Source of the DNA: Mycolicibacterium peregrinum
Lineage (GTDB): Bacteria > Actinomycetota > Actinomycetes > Mycobacteriales > Mycobacteriaceae
NCBI RefSeq assembly: GCF_001665625.1
Contig: NZ_LZSY01000172.1
Span: 1 to 64,000 of the forward strand
DNA: 64,000 nt
Direction: 5' to 3'
Shown in pieces: positions 50,382-58,739 of this stretch (the first letter of the stretch is position 1; every line of letters begins with the position of its first letter). The notes beneath the pieces were generated by a model. That model was given only the letters and a program-made list of their open reading frames with translations, searched no databases and was not told where the DNA came from. A program made the position numbers and the translations under genes.

Positions 50382-50429
50382 TGTCATGGTGACATCATTT
50401 TGACGTCACAACAAGCATCATATTGATGC
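50382..50429. promoter_or_regulatory. Cluster of short inverted repeats upstream of the RHH gene
   Basis: TGTCA-TGG-TGACA (50382-50394), the palindrome TGACGTCA (50401-50408) and GCATCA-TAT-TGATGC (50415-50429) sit within 48 bp in the divergent gap. They resemble spaced RHH half-sites and could be the autoregulatory region. Confidence 0.45.
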
Positions 50430-50472
50430 ATGCCGCTGCGGCGCGCACTGAAGGGCCACCTGGACGCGACCG

Positions 50473-50478
50473 TATGCT
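50473..50478 (+). promoter_or_regulatory. Predicted -10 element of a leaderless promoter
   Basis: TATGCT ends 7 nt before the ATG at 50486. This placement is the reason the 50486 start is chosen over upstream in-frame ATGs at 50423-50474. Confidence 0.45.
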
Positions 50479-50485
50479 CAGGCGG

Positions 50486-51568
50486 ATGAACTCTGCCGAG
50501 GACGCCCGGACGGTCCCCGTCACAGCTCGGACCGAGTACCTGACCAGCCGGCACCGTGCGTCGGCCGTCGCATCGGGCGCCGCCCTGTTGGCGGGGATGG
50601 TCACGCTGGTCGCGCTCAGCTACGCCGAGGTGTCCGGACTTGTCACCGCCGTCGTCGTGGCCATGTTCATCGCCGCCGGACTGGCCGCTGTGGCCTTCGG
50701 GCGGCTGGAGAAGCCGGGCGCGGTGCTGATCACGGTCGATGACGACACCGTCTCTCTCGGCCATGAGTTCCACGGCATCGTCAGCTACCCGCTGTCATCA
50801 CTGATCGCGGTGAGTCGAGCGGGACCAGCCGCTGACACCACGACCGACGGTCGGCTCTTGACCGTGCGGGGGCAGCAGTACCTGACGCTGACTTTCACCG
50901 CCGACGCCGGCAGCGAGGAATGGCGGGTGGCCGTCGTCGGCTCCGACCCCGCGGCCGCCGAGATCCTGCGCCGGTTGGAATCGAGATCGCCCGATTCCGA
51001 ATCCGGTATCGAAGCGCCGGTTTCGAGTTCGCGGATCGCCGACGCCGGGACCGACGACGCGGCGCGGCGGTTGTGGGAGGAGGCCGCCCGGCGCCACAGC
51101 GACATCCTCGGCGCCTACGGCGCCTACGAACTCGACCCGGCGATGTTGTTGCGCTACCCCGCGATCACCGACGTCACCGTTGAACCGACGCAGACGTTCC
51201 ATGTCGCTCTGGACGAGGCGCAAGCATTGCGCACCGAGGACTATCCGGGCAGCCGGGGACTGGCCGATGCCTACCAACAGGCGGTGGTGGCCCTGCGCCG
51301 CGCCTGGATCGCGTGCGAATCACACGGGAAGAAGGTCGGCACGTCCTATTTGGATGCGACCGATCGCGCTGAACTGGATACCGCACTCAAGCTCTACAAC
51401 CACGCCACGTCAAGCACCACGCCTGCCGAACAGGCCACCTATTACGGCCGGGTCCGCGAAATCGTCACCAAACTCGCCGACCGTGGCGCCCTGCATCCAC
51501 CCAGAGTCCAACTCGCGCAACTGGAGGGTGTCACGCGGCGGGCCATCGAGGCGGCCAAACCGCAGTGA
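50486..51568 (+). CDS. Membrane-anchored protein of unknown function
   Basis: A 360-aa protein with two N-terminal membrane helices (residues about 25-70, SGAALLAGMVTLVALSYAEV then LVTAVVVAMFIAAGLAAVAF), followed by a PH-like cytoplasmic region (VLITVDDDTVSLGHEFHGIV) and a helical C-terminal half (ALRTEDYPGSRGLADAYQQA). It is not recognised. The gene converges with the next membrane protein, their stops 3 bp apart, and the two share a topology (paired N-terminal helices, soluble tail), suggesting related roles. Confidence 0.68.
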   Translation: MNSAEDARTVPVTARTEYLTSRHRASAVASGAALLAGMVTLVALSYAEVSGLVTAVVVAMFIAAGLAAVAFGRLEKPGAVLITVDDDTVSLGHEFHGIVSYPLSSLIAVSRAGPAADTTTDGRLLTVRGQQYLTLTFTADAGSEEWRVAVVGSDPAAAEILRRLESRSPDSESGIEAPVSSSRIADAGTDDAARRLWEEAARRHSDILGAYGAYELDPAMLLRYPAITDVTVEPTQTFHVALDEAQALRTEDYPGSRGLADAYQQAVVALRRAWIACESHGKKVGTSYLDATDRAELDTALKLYNHATSSTTPAEQATYYGRVREIVTKLADRGALHPPRVQLAQLEGVTRRAIEAAKPQ

Positions 51569-51571
51569 CAC

Positions 51572-53062
51572 TCAAATGGCGCCGGGCGCAAGGAATTCAC
51601 CGGTGACCGAGTAGGTCCCAGTCGCCGCATCCACGCCCGCGAGCTCGATCCGGATCGCCAACCGGTGCTGGTCGATCTCCCGGTCGGTCATCCAGATCTC
51701 GACAGCCTCCCGTTCGTAGGGTTCGAGGGCGCCACGTTGCATCGCTTGTGCGCGAACGGATTCGAACGCTTCCAGGCTGATGTCGTCGAAAGCGAACGTC
51801 TGCCTCCGCGAGTGGTGCGACTCAGCGCTGACCTCGGGCAGTTCGCCCGGCACGATGACGATCTGACCGGACCGGTCACCGGTGTCGAAATCCAGCAGCA
51901 CCCCGCCGCTGCTCTGGAGTTGGCTCGCGTGCGCGGTCGGCGTGGCCCGGTGGGTGCCGCGGATCTCGAAGTTCGTCAGCACCCGGTCGGAGGTTGTAAT
52001 CCCGGCCTGTGCCAACGCTTCTCGCGCCTTGTCGAACGACACCGCGAAATCCGCCGGATCGAAGATCTCGCCCACTGTGCCGTCCGGGAGGCCGTTGACG
52101 GTCTTGCCACCGAAGGAGCCGGTCAGCATCACCGGAGCGCCGGGCGCCGACCGTTTGATCTCCAGGTCGCCCCGCTGCCCCGCCGAGCTCGCACGTTGGA
52201 CCATCTTGTCGGCGATCGCGTCCAGATCGGTCGACGCGATCTCGGCAGCCGTGAAAGTGCTGTCCTTGCGGAGCACCCGCTGTGACGGCGTGATGAACGC
52301 GTCGCCGCCGTTGTTGATGTAGACGATGGTCGCGTCACCGTTGGTCGGGTCGAGCACCGTGCCATAGTCCGACCCGCTGGCGGTGAGACGCAGATCGAGC
52401 AGATTGTTGGACGCCGCCGGACCGAACTGTTCGGCGATCGCGCGGATCATGCCGTCACGACGGGCGTTGAAGTTCATGCTCTTCGACTTGGTTTCGGTAT
52501 CGGCCCGTGGCACAGGCGACGCCGGCCGACCGAACGAGATATGCCAGGCCTCGCCAACCCCGAACAGCACGGCGAACGTCACCAGCACGGTCACCACCGG
52601 ATACATCACGTCGCGCGCGCCGCGGTGATCGCCGAAGCCCGGCGGACGGGAAACGTCGCGCGCGGGCAGTCGATCTGGCGGCAGCGTCGTGAGCGGATTT
52701 TCCGTCAGGGAGCGAAAGTTGCCACGTGACATCGACGCGATCCACCGCGCCTGATACACGGTGTCGTGCGGTGGGCTGATCGTCGCGCTCACCAGTGTCG
52801 GCTGCAGATCGTCGTCGGTGAGACTGCTGCGGGCGAGTGCGTCGACACGGACCGGCACCGCTTGCGGATGCGTCAGGTCCCCGAACACCTCAAGGTCGGA
52901 TGCCCGCGAGAGCCGGGGTGCAATCGCAAGACCCGCGACGATGAGCGGAACTGAGACCAACACCGCCACCCACCAGGCGTTATAAGCGCCGAGCCCGATC
53001 CCGGCGGCGATGAGGACACCGGCAGCGCCGGCTTGGCCGACGCGCATCAGCGTGCGCTTCAT
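51572..53062 (-). CDS. Membrane protein of unknown function
   Basis: A 496-aa protein with two N-terminal helices (residues about 10-45), a cytosolic loop, a third helix near residues 150-170 (MYPVVTVLVTFAVLFGVGEA) and a long C-terminal domain of about 320 residues probably outside the membrane. That domain holds repeated alpha/beta units (ARRDGMIRAIAEQFGP, DATIVYINNGGDAF) and ends with TYSVTGEFLAPG. It is not recognised. ATG 53062 is chosen because GGAGGG lies just upstream. Confidence 0.68.
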   Translation of the reverse strand: MKRTLMRVGQAGAAGVLIAAGIGLGAYNAWWVAVLVSVPLIVAGLAIAPRLSRASDLEVFGDLTHPQAVPVRVDALARSSLTDDDLQPTLVSATISPPHDTVYQARWIASMSRGNFRSLTENPLTTLPPDRLPARDVSRPPGFGDHRGARDVMYPVVTVLVTFAVLFGVGEAWHISFGRPASPVPRADTETKSKSMNFNARRDGMIRAIAEQFGPAASNNLLDLRLTASGSDYGTVLDPTNGDATIVYINNGGDAFITPSQRVLRKDSTFTAAEIASTDLDAIADKMVQRASSAGQRGDLEIKRSAPGAPVMLTGSFGGKTVNGLPDGTVGEIFDPADFAVSFDKAREALAQAGITTSDRVLTNFEIRGTHRATPTAHASQLQSSGGVLLDFDTGDRSGQIVIVPGELPEVSAESHHSRRQTFAFDDISLEAFESVRAQAMQRGALEPYEREAVEIWMTDREIDQHRLAIRIELAGVDAATGTYSVTGEFLAPGAI

Positions 53063-53122
53063 GACCCTCCCTGTCCACACCGGTTTAGCGCGATCATAGT
53101 GGCGCCGACCGGGTAGCCCCGG

Positions 53123-53992
53123 TCAGCAGATCTTCGCGATGACCGTTTCCGCGAACTGCTCGATGGGACCCCGGAATCGGTCGACGCCGGTGGCGCCGTT
53201 GGGCATTGAGAGCCAGGGCGCACACATCACCGCGGTGATGCCGAGATCCTCGGCGCGCTTGTACAGATCCGGCGACGGCGGATCCAGCAGCGCCAGGATG
53301 ATGTCGAACGGCTCGTCCTGCCGCCTGTGGTCACGGCGCAGTTCGGCCAACCGGGTGGTGTAGCGGGTGGCCTGCTCCAGCGTGTAGGCGTAGCCGATCC
53401 AGCCGTCGCACGATCGGGCCGCCCGCCGCAGCGCCGCCTCTGATTCACCGCCGCACAGGATCGGCACGGGGGCGGGCGGATGAGGTTCGATCATCAGCTC
53501 GGGAACCGAGTAGTAGCGCCCTTCGTACGACACCCAGCCGCCGCGCCAGATCTCGCGCAGCGCCGGAATCATCTCGTCGAGCCGCTTGCCGCGAGTGTCG
53601 AAATCCTGGCCCATGAGCTCGAACTCCTCACGCATCCAGCCGACCCCGACCCCGAGCGCCACCCGACCACCGGAGATCACCGCGGCCGTCGCCACCTGCT
53701 TGGCGACCTCGAGCAGCGGACGCGCGGGCGCCACGTATACGGCGTTGGAGAAACGCAACCGGCGGGTCAGCGCCGCCATTGCCCCGATCAGAACCCAGGA
53801 GTCCGGCCAGGCCGTCTCCGGTGCCCACGACGGCTTACCCGTCGACGAGTCCGGATACGGCGATGACAGCTCGCGCGGATAGATCATGTGATCCGAGCAG
53901 ACCATGCCGTGATAGCCGGCCTCGTCGAGCAACGGCGCCACCGCCAGCGCGTCGGTGGTGTCCATGAATGCCGTACCGCTCCAGAACTGCAT
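53123..53992 (-). CDS. F420-dependent LLM-class oxidoreductase
   Basis: A 289-aa luciferase-like TIM-barrel enzyme. ALGVGVGWMREEFELMGQDF and the barrel strand VSYEGRYYSVPELMIEPHPP are typical of the TIGR03619-like F420 group. It would use F420 to oxidise or reduce an unknown substrate. ATG 53992 restores MQFWSGTAFMDT with a GGAAGG site; the longer frame from 54175 is antisense to the photolyase gene. It is divergent from phr with a 47-bp gap. Confidence 0.85.
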   Translation of the reverse strand: MQFWSGTAFMDTTDALAVAPLLDEAGYHGMVCSDHMIYPRELSSPYPDSSTGKPSWAPETAWPDSWVLIGAMAALTRRLRFSNAVYVAPARPLLEVAKQVATAAVISGGRVALGVGVGWMREEFELMGQDFDTRGKRLDEMIPALREIWRGGWVSYEGRYYSVPELMIEPHPPAPVPILCGGESEAALRRAARSCDGWIGYAYTLEQATRYTTRLAELRRDHRRQDEPFDIILALLDPPSPDLYKRAEDLGITAVMCAPWLSMPNGATGVDRFRGPIEQFAETVIAKIC

Positions 53993-54039
53993 CTGCGCCC
54001 TTCCGTGTATTCCGGTGTGTTCATAGGCAGCATGGACAC

Positions 54040-55374
54040 ATGCCCACACTGCTCTGGTTCCGGCGAGACCTGCGGTGCCACGACCATCCCGCCCTGCTGG
54101 AGGCCGCACGAGAAGGCGGCGAGGTACTGGCCTGCTACGTGCTCGATCCGCGACTGGAGACATCCGCGGGTGCACGTCGCCTGCAGTATCTGTACCGAGC
54201 GTTGCGCAACCTCAACGACAACCTCGACGGAAAACTTCTGGTGACTCGTGGCCGACCAGAACAGCGGATTCCGGCGCTCGCCCGGGCCATCGGCGCCACC
54301 TCGGTGCACACCTCGCAGGACCACGCGCCGTTCGGCCGGCGTCGCGACGAGGCGGTCCGGGCGGCCCTCGGCGAAACCGACCTGTGTGCAACAGGATCGG
54401 GCTACCTGGTGTCGCCCGGCAGGATCACCAAATCGGATGGCACGCCATATCAGGTCTTCACGCCGTTCTTCCGCGCCTGGCGTCGGCACGGCTGGCGCAT
54501 TCCTGCGGATTCCGGGCCCGATTGCGCGCGCTGGATCGACCCGGCCGACATCCCTGGCGACATCTCCGCACGCGTCGGAATACCTGCTGTCACAGGACAA
54601 CTGATTTTCGAAGCAGGAGAGGACGCGGCGCGGTCGCAGTGGCGGGAATTCGTGGCGGAGGAATTGGCCGACTATCCGGCCCGGCGCGACCGCCCGGGCC
54701 TCGATGCCACCAGCCGGATGTCGGCGCACCTCAAGTTCGGCGCCATCCACCCACGCTCCATGGCCGTTGACCTCGACTCGAACGATGAGACCTACCTGCG
54801 CGAGCTGGCCTTCCGCGATTTCTATGCCGCCGTGCTGCACCACTGGCCCGACAGCGCGTGGCGAAACTGGAACCGCGACTTCGACGCGATCGAAGTGGAC
54901 GACGGCGAGGCGGCCCAGCAGGCATTCGAGGCGTGGAAGGACGGCCGGACGGGCTTCCCGATCGTCGATGCCGGGATGCGCCAGCTCGCCTCGACCGGCT
55001 TCATGCACAACCGGGTGCGCATGATCGTGGCCTCGTTTCTCGTCAAGGACCTGCATCTGCCATGGCAATGGGGCGCGCGCTGGTTTCTGGACCAGTTGAT
55101 CGACGGCGATCTGGCCAACAACCAGCACGGGTGGCAGTGGGCAGCCGGTTGCGGCACCGACGCCGCACCGTACTTCCGCGTTTTCAATCCGGACCTGCAG
55201 GGCGCGAAGTTCGACCCCGACGGCGACTACATCCGACGCTGGATACCGGAGTTGGCCGATGTCGCCGATGTGCACAAACTCGGCGCCGGACGACCGAGGT
55301 CGTATCCGGAACCGCTCGTCGACCACGCCGAGGAGCGCCAGGAGGCCCTGCGGAGGTACCGGCGCCTCGGTTGA
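54040..55374 (+). CDS. phr: Deoxyribodipyrimidine photolyase (class I)
   Basis: A 444-aa photolyase/cryptochrome repairing UV cyclobutane dimers using light. The N-terminal antenna-binding fold starts LLWFRRDLRCHDHPAL. The FAD-binding C-half contains TGFPIVDAGMRQLASTGFMH with NRVRMIVASFLVKDLHLPW and DGDLANNQHGWQWAAGCGTD. Trp/Asn residues of the FAD site are present. ATG 54040 matches the family start. It is divergent from the LLM gene. Confidence 0.93.
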   Translation: MPTLLWFRRDLRCHDHPALLEAAREGGEVLACYVLDPRLETSAGARRLQYLYRALRNLNDNLDGKLLVTRGRPEQRIPALARAIGATSVHTSQDHAPFGRRRDEAVRAALGETDLCATGSGYLVSPGRITKSDGTPYQVFTPFFRAWRRHGWRIPADSGPDCARWIDPADIPGDISARVGIPAVTGQLIFEAGEDAARSQWREFVAEELADYPARRDRPGLDATSRMSAHLKFGAIHPRSMAVDLDSNDETYLRELAFRDFYAAVLHHWPDSAWRNWNRDFDAIEVDDGEAAQQAFEAWKDGRTGFPIVDAGMRQLASTGFMHNRVRMIVASFLVKDLHLPWQWGARWFLDQLIDGDLANNQHGWQWAAGCGTDAAPYFRVFNPDLQGAKFDPDGDYIRRWIPELADVADVHKLGAGRPRSYPEPLVDHAEERQEALRRYRRLG

Positions 55375-55461
55375 ACCCCCAGGGCCGGCGTACGACGCAG
55401 TGTCGTATGTCAGAATGTGCGGAAGCCAAGCCTGAAGCCAGTTCGATCCGGAGGAGCAACC

Positions 55462-55716
55462 GTGGCCAGCACCGAAGTGGAGCGCAACAACGGCGTCGAC
55501 GTCGAGGAAGTGCCGTCCGCAGCGTGGGGCTGGTCGGATCTGAACATCAAGGTGATCCACCTCGGCGGCATCCTGTCCGCGATCTTCCTGCTGGTCATGA
55601 TGCACGGCAACCACATCGGACATGTCGAGAACTGGTTCCTCATCACGTTCGCGGCGCTCATCTTCCTGGCCGTGATCCGCAACATCTGGCTGCGTCGCCG
55701 CGGCTGGATCCGCTAG
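55462..55716 (+). CDS. DUF2631 small membrane protein
   Basis: An 84-aa actinobacterial protein. A hydrophilic N-terminus ([19 protein letters not shown]) is followed by two membrane helices ([38 protein letters not shown]) and a basic C-terminus (WLRRRGWIR). The GTG at 55462 is chosen because GGAGGAG lies just upstream. Function is unknown. Confidence 0.83.
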   Translation: MASTEVERNNGVDVEEVPSAAWGWSDLNIKVIHLGGILSAIFLLVMMHGNHIGHVENWFLITFAALIFLAVIRNIWLRRRGWIR

Positions 55717-55738
55717 CCGCACAGCGCGCCCGCCGGCC

Positions 55739-56605
55739 CTACAACCGGGCTGGCACATCGATCGCGGTATCCACCGGTCGCATCGGGCGAATCAGCCCCT
55801 CCTGGGCGAATGACGCCAGCAGCTCGCCATCCTCGGTATGCACCTGACCGCGAACATATGACATCCCCTGTCCGGCCGCGGTGCTCTCGTGGCCGTAGAG
55901 CAACCAGCCGTCCCACTCCACCGGCTCGTGGAAGCTGACCGATGTCGACATCAGGGCGGTCGACAGCGTCGAGTGCGCCTGCGCCGTGCCGATCCCGCGA
56001 TGCGGCCGCATGGTGGTGGAGATTCCGAGTTGGCCCGTGAAATATGCCAGCAGCGCCTTGGCGAGTTCGTCCCGTTCAGGGATCGGGTCATAGCGCAGCC
56101 AGGCGTAGAGTTCCGGCGGCCCCACCTCCTCGGGACTGTTCACATCGACCACATCGACCAGGCGCAACTCATGACCGGCCATGGCCCGCCCGGCCGGGTG
56201 GGCGTCCTCGGGCGTCTCGACGTCGGGCCGCAACGCATGGTGACTGACGACGTCGCCCGCGGGCACATCGGCGATAACCGTAACGGTCGCGCACAACCGT
56301 GAATCCTGGGCGACGGCCACCACAGCCGTCGCCGTCGAACGGCCCTCGTGCACCACGGTCACCGCCAGCTCGACGGTGGAGTCGATCTCGACCGGCCGGG
56401 TAAAGACCGCATGGGCCGAACGAATTACCTTGTCGGGGAACCGCTTTGCCACTGCGACGATGGCCTGGCCCAACGCTTGCGTACCCTTGGCCACCTTCCT
56501 GCCGTCGGTGCCGGCCGGTCCGGTGACGCCGACGAACCGGTCCGGTCCGGCCTGCGTCACATCGAACACCTCGAGCAGACCGGCGACAGACGCCTGTCGG
56601 GACAT
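55739..56605 (-). CDS. TesB-like acyl-CoA thioesterase (double hot-dog)
   Basis: A 288-aa protein with two hot-dog halves. The N half has KVAKGTQALGQAIVAVAKRF and the strand VIRSAHAVFTRPVEIDSTVE. The C half has STLSTALMSTSVSFHEPVEW and WLLYGHESTAAGQGMSYVRG. This is the TesB/thioesterase II layout. The ATG overlaps the upstream gene stop (TGATG), so the two are coupled. Earlier GTG/TTG codons at 56611 and 56608 are also in frame. Confidence 0.85.
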   Translation of the reverse strand: MSRQASVAGLLEVFDVTQAGPDRFVGVTGPAGTDGRKVAKGTQALGQAIVAVAKRFPDKVIRSAHAVFTRPVEIDSTVELAVTVVHEGRSTATAVVAVAQDSRLCATVTVIADVPAGDVVSHHALRPDVETPEDAHPAGRAMAGHELRLVDVVDVNSPEEVGPPELYAWLRYDPIPERDELAKALLAYFTGQLGISTTMRPHRGIGTAQAHSTLSTALMSTSVSFHEPVEWDGWLLYGHESTAAGQGMSYVRGQVHTEDGELLASFAQEGLIRPMRPVDTAIDVPARL

Positions 56606-57207
56606 CAACACACCGGCACCAGATCGGCCTCGAGCAGGCCCGCAGATCGTCCGTACCGGAACAGTGTCTCGACCTGCCCGGTCGAACCCGGATCCGCCCC
56701 GGCGATCACCAACGCGTGAGCCTTGAACGCCAGCGCTGCCGCGCTCGGCTGGTACTGCACATGGTCCACGGCCCCGCTCAGACCGGCAGGGCCATGTGCC
56801 CCGAAAAAGACCACGCCGGTACCGGATCGGCGCACGGCGCGTACGTGGTCACCGGATTCGAACCGATCGGTCCCGATCGCCGTCATCGTCACCGCATCTG
56901 CCTCGGTCGACCACAGGCCGGTCAGATCAACGGCTTTCACCCCGAGGATCCGGAGTGCACGCTCGTCTGCACAGGCGTCGGCGGCGACGCTGACACGCCA
57001 GCCCGCCATCGCCCGGTCGAACAACCATCCGCCGATGGCCGACACCACGGCGGTGACGTCGGCGGCCACCACGTTGAGTTCGTACTGCAGGGTCTTGTCG
57101 GGCTGCGCCCGCGGCCCGGACAGCGGGCCAGTGCGGGCAACCGTGCCGTGCACATTGCCGCCGCGCGCTTCGGACAACTGTGCGGACATTCCTGACTGTA
57201 GGGACAT
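56605..57207 (-). CDS. Hypothetical protein coupled to the thioesterase
   Basis: A 200-aa protein not recognised. It has an alternating alpha/beta pattern with central strands YELNVVAADVTAVVSAIGGW, GWRVSVAADA and GVVFFGAHGPAG and no membrane helix. Cys appears only in DACADE and at the C-terminus (LVPVC). An in-frame ATG at 57189 is an equally possible start. Its stop overlaps the thioesterase ATG (TGATG), implying a functional link in acyl-CoA metabolism, but that is inference. Confidence 0.55.
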   Translation of the reverse strand: MSLQSGMSAQLSEARGGNVHGTVARTGPLSGPRAQPDKTLQYELNVVAADVTAVVSAIGGWLFDRAMAGWRVSVAADACADERALRILGVKAVDLTGLWSTEADAVTMTAIGTDRFESGDHVRAVRRSGTGVVFFGAHGPAGLSGAVDHVQYQPSAAALAFKAHALVIAGADPGSTGQVETLFRYGRSAGLLEADLVPVC

Positions 57208-57296
57208 AGGGCATCCAATCCGGGTCCAAAGGGCTGATCGGCCGGCACTCTCGACGGGGGTATTGCGGTGTGGCCCGCCTCACCCAACAGCGTGAC

Positions 57297-57310
57297 ATTC
57301 TCAAGAGAAT
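57297..57310. promoter_or_regulatory. Perfect palindrome ATTCTC-AA-GAGAAT
   Basis: A 14-bp perfect inverted repeat in the 208-bp gap between the hypothetical gene at 57207 (minus) and the DUF427 gene at 57416 (plus), near the middle of the divergent promoter region. A possible regulator site. Confidence 0.45.
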
Positions 57311-57329
57311 CTGTAAAGCTTCTATCTGG

Positions 57330-57366
57330 ACGCAGCGATCGACCCCCCGAACGGACACCGCTGCGT
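57330..57366. promoter_or_regulatory. Inverted repeat ACGCAGCG...CGCTGCGT
   Basis: Perfect 8-bp arms at 57330-57337 and 57359-57366 around a 21-bp spacer, 50 bp before the DUF427 start. It may form a stem in the 5' leader or be a protein site. Confidence 0.4.
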
Positions 57367-57415
57367 TCGATGGCCGCGCCCATATCCATCAGTCTGCCAA
57401 AATGGAGGTCCCGCA

Positions 57416-58123
57416 ATGAGTCTCGTCGCAGGGCGGGGTCCGTTGAGTACACAACCGGCCGGTTGGTTCACGCCACCGCTCGCGGGCGGCACGGTCTACG
57501 TCGAACCGCACCCGCGCCGTATTCAAGCCCTGCGCGGCGATGTCGCCGTGCTCGACACCGAACATGCCCTGATGGTGCACCGCGCCGGCCACCCGCTCAG
57601 CTATGCGTTTCCGAGCGACGAGGTCGGCGGCCTTCCGCATGCGCCGGTGGCCGAGGCACCGGGATACGTGACGGTGCCCTGGGATGCCGTCGACGCGTGG
57701 TTCGAAGAGGGACGCAAGCTGGTGCACTACCCGCCGAACCCCTACCACCGGATCGACTGCCGGCCGTCCCGCCGAGGCCTTCGGGTGACGGCCGCCGGGT
57801 CCGTTCTCGTCGACACCGACGACACAGTGATCGTCTTCGAGACGGCACTGGAACCGCGACTGTATGTGGACCCCACCCTGGTCCGCACCGATCTCCTGCA
57901 GCCCAGTTCGACCACGTCGTACTGCAACTACAAGGGCATCGCCGCCTACTGGTCGGCGGTCGTGGGTGACACCGTCATCGCCGACGTGGCGTGGAGTTAC
58001 CCCGACACCCCTCCGGAGTCCCTGCCCATCCAGGGATTCCTCAGCTTCGACACGACGCGGGTGGACGTACTCGCCGAGCTTCCCTCCTCGGGGGCGTCGG
58101 CAACCTGCGGCTGCGAGCTCTGA
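57416..58123 (+). CDS. DUF427 domain protein (two tandem copies)
   Basis: A 235-aa protein of the DUF427 (NTP_transf_9) family. Two related halves are seen: HALMVHRAGHPLSYAFPSDE with GYVTVPWDAVDAWFEEG, then DTVIVFETALEPRLYVDPT with TSYCNYKGIAAYWSAVVGDT and VAWSYPDTPPE. The YCNYKG motif marks the active second half. Function is unknown. GGAGG precedes the ATG. It ends in a Cys-rich tail (TCGCEL). Confidence 0.85.
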   Translation: MSLVAGRGPLSTQPAGWFTPPLAGGTVYVEPHPRRIQALRGDVAVLDTEHALMVHRAGHPLSYAFPSDEVGGLPHAPVAEAPGYVTVPWDAVDAWFEEGRKLVHYPPNPYHRIDCRPSRRGLRVTAAGSVLVDTDDTVIVFETALEPRLYVDPTLVRTDLLQPSSTTSYCNYKGIAAYWSAVVGDTVIADVAWSYPDTPPESLPIQGFLSFDTTRVDVLAELPSSGASATCGCEL

Positions 58124-58156
58124 CCACACCGGGAACACCGAGGAAGGCGAACAACT

Positions 58157-58636
58157 TTGGGCATCGTGACGACCAGTTCCGAAACCGCGTTCACACAATC
58201 GGCGGAGGAGATCTATGACTTCGTCACCAATCCGGCGAACTGGGTGAAGACCTACCCTGGGAGTGCGCACATCGGCGGACTACCCGAGCGGCTGCCGCTG
58301 GAGGTCGGCGACACCTGGACCGAGGCCGGACCCGACGGCACGCAGATCTACACCTGGCACCTGGCGATCGCCATGCGACCGCGGATGTGGGTGTTCAACT
58401 CGGTAGGCCGGCTCGGCCACGATGCCGACGGCAACGGCGGCAGAGAAGGCCGCATCACCGTGCAGTACCAGTTCACCCGCCCGGGCAACGACATCACGCT
58501 GTTCAGTCGCACGATGACCATCGAGGCCTACAAAGATGCCCCGTTGCCGGATGCACTGTTCCGCGTGGTCAACCCGGCCAACATCGACGCCTATCACGCC
58601 GCTGTGGCCCGGGAGTTGAGCGGCGAGTCAAGCTAG
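58157..58636 (+). CDS. SRPBCC/START-like protein
   Basis: A 159-aa helix-grip-fold protein typical of polyketide cyclase/SRPBCC members (SSETAFTQSAEEIYDFVTNP, GDTWTEAGPDGTQIYTW, ITVQYQFTRPGNDITLFSRT). It binds a small hydrophobic ligand; identity is unknown. TTG 58157 has AGGAAGG about 10 nt upstream, while the next in-frame GTG at 58166 is too far from it. It follows the DUF427 gene by 33 bp and is probably cotranscribed. Confidence 0.78.
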   Translation: MGIVTTSSETAFTQSAEEIYDFVTNPANWVKTYPGSAHIGGLPERLPLEVGDTWTEAGPDGTQIYTWHLAIAMRPRMWVFNSVGRLGHDADGNGGREGRITVQYQFTRPGNDITLFSRTMTIEAYKDAPLPDALFRVVNPANIDAYHAAVARELSGESS

Positions 58637-58639
58637 CGG

Positions 58640-58739
58640 CCGCGGCTGAGCCGCGAATCAGGCACCGCGGCTGAGCCGCGAATCAGGCACCGCGGTCGGA
58701 GCCGCGAATCAAGCCGGCACGGCTGAGCCGCGGATCAGA
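58640..58739. repeat. Tandem hairpin repeat between convergent genes
   Basis: Two near-perfect 25-bp units (58640-58664, 58665-58689) each hold CGCGGC-TGA-GCCGCG hairpins; a 30-bp degenerate unit (58690-58719) and a partial unit follow, running into the stop region of the ESX-type ATPase gene. Each hairpin could serve as a terminator for the convergent transcripts. Confidence 0.8.

Noticed and set aside
50401-50408. TGACGTCA palindrome as an independent operator
   Set aside because: An 8-bp palindrome alone is too frequent; retained only as part of the cluster upstream of the RHH gene.
53993-54175. N-terminal extension of the LLM oxidoreductase
   Set aside because: It lies antisense to the photolyase start; MQFWSGTAF at 53992 is the family start with a ribosome binding site.
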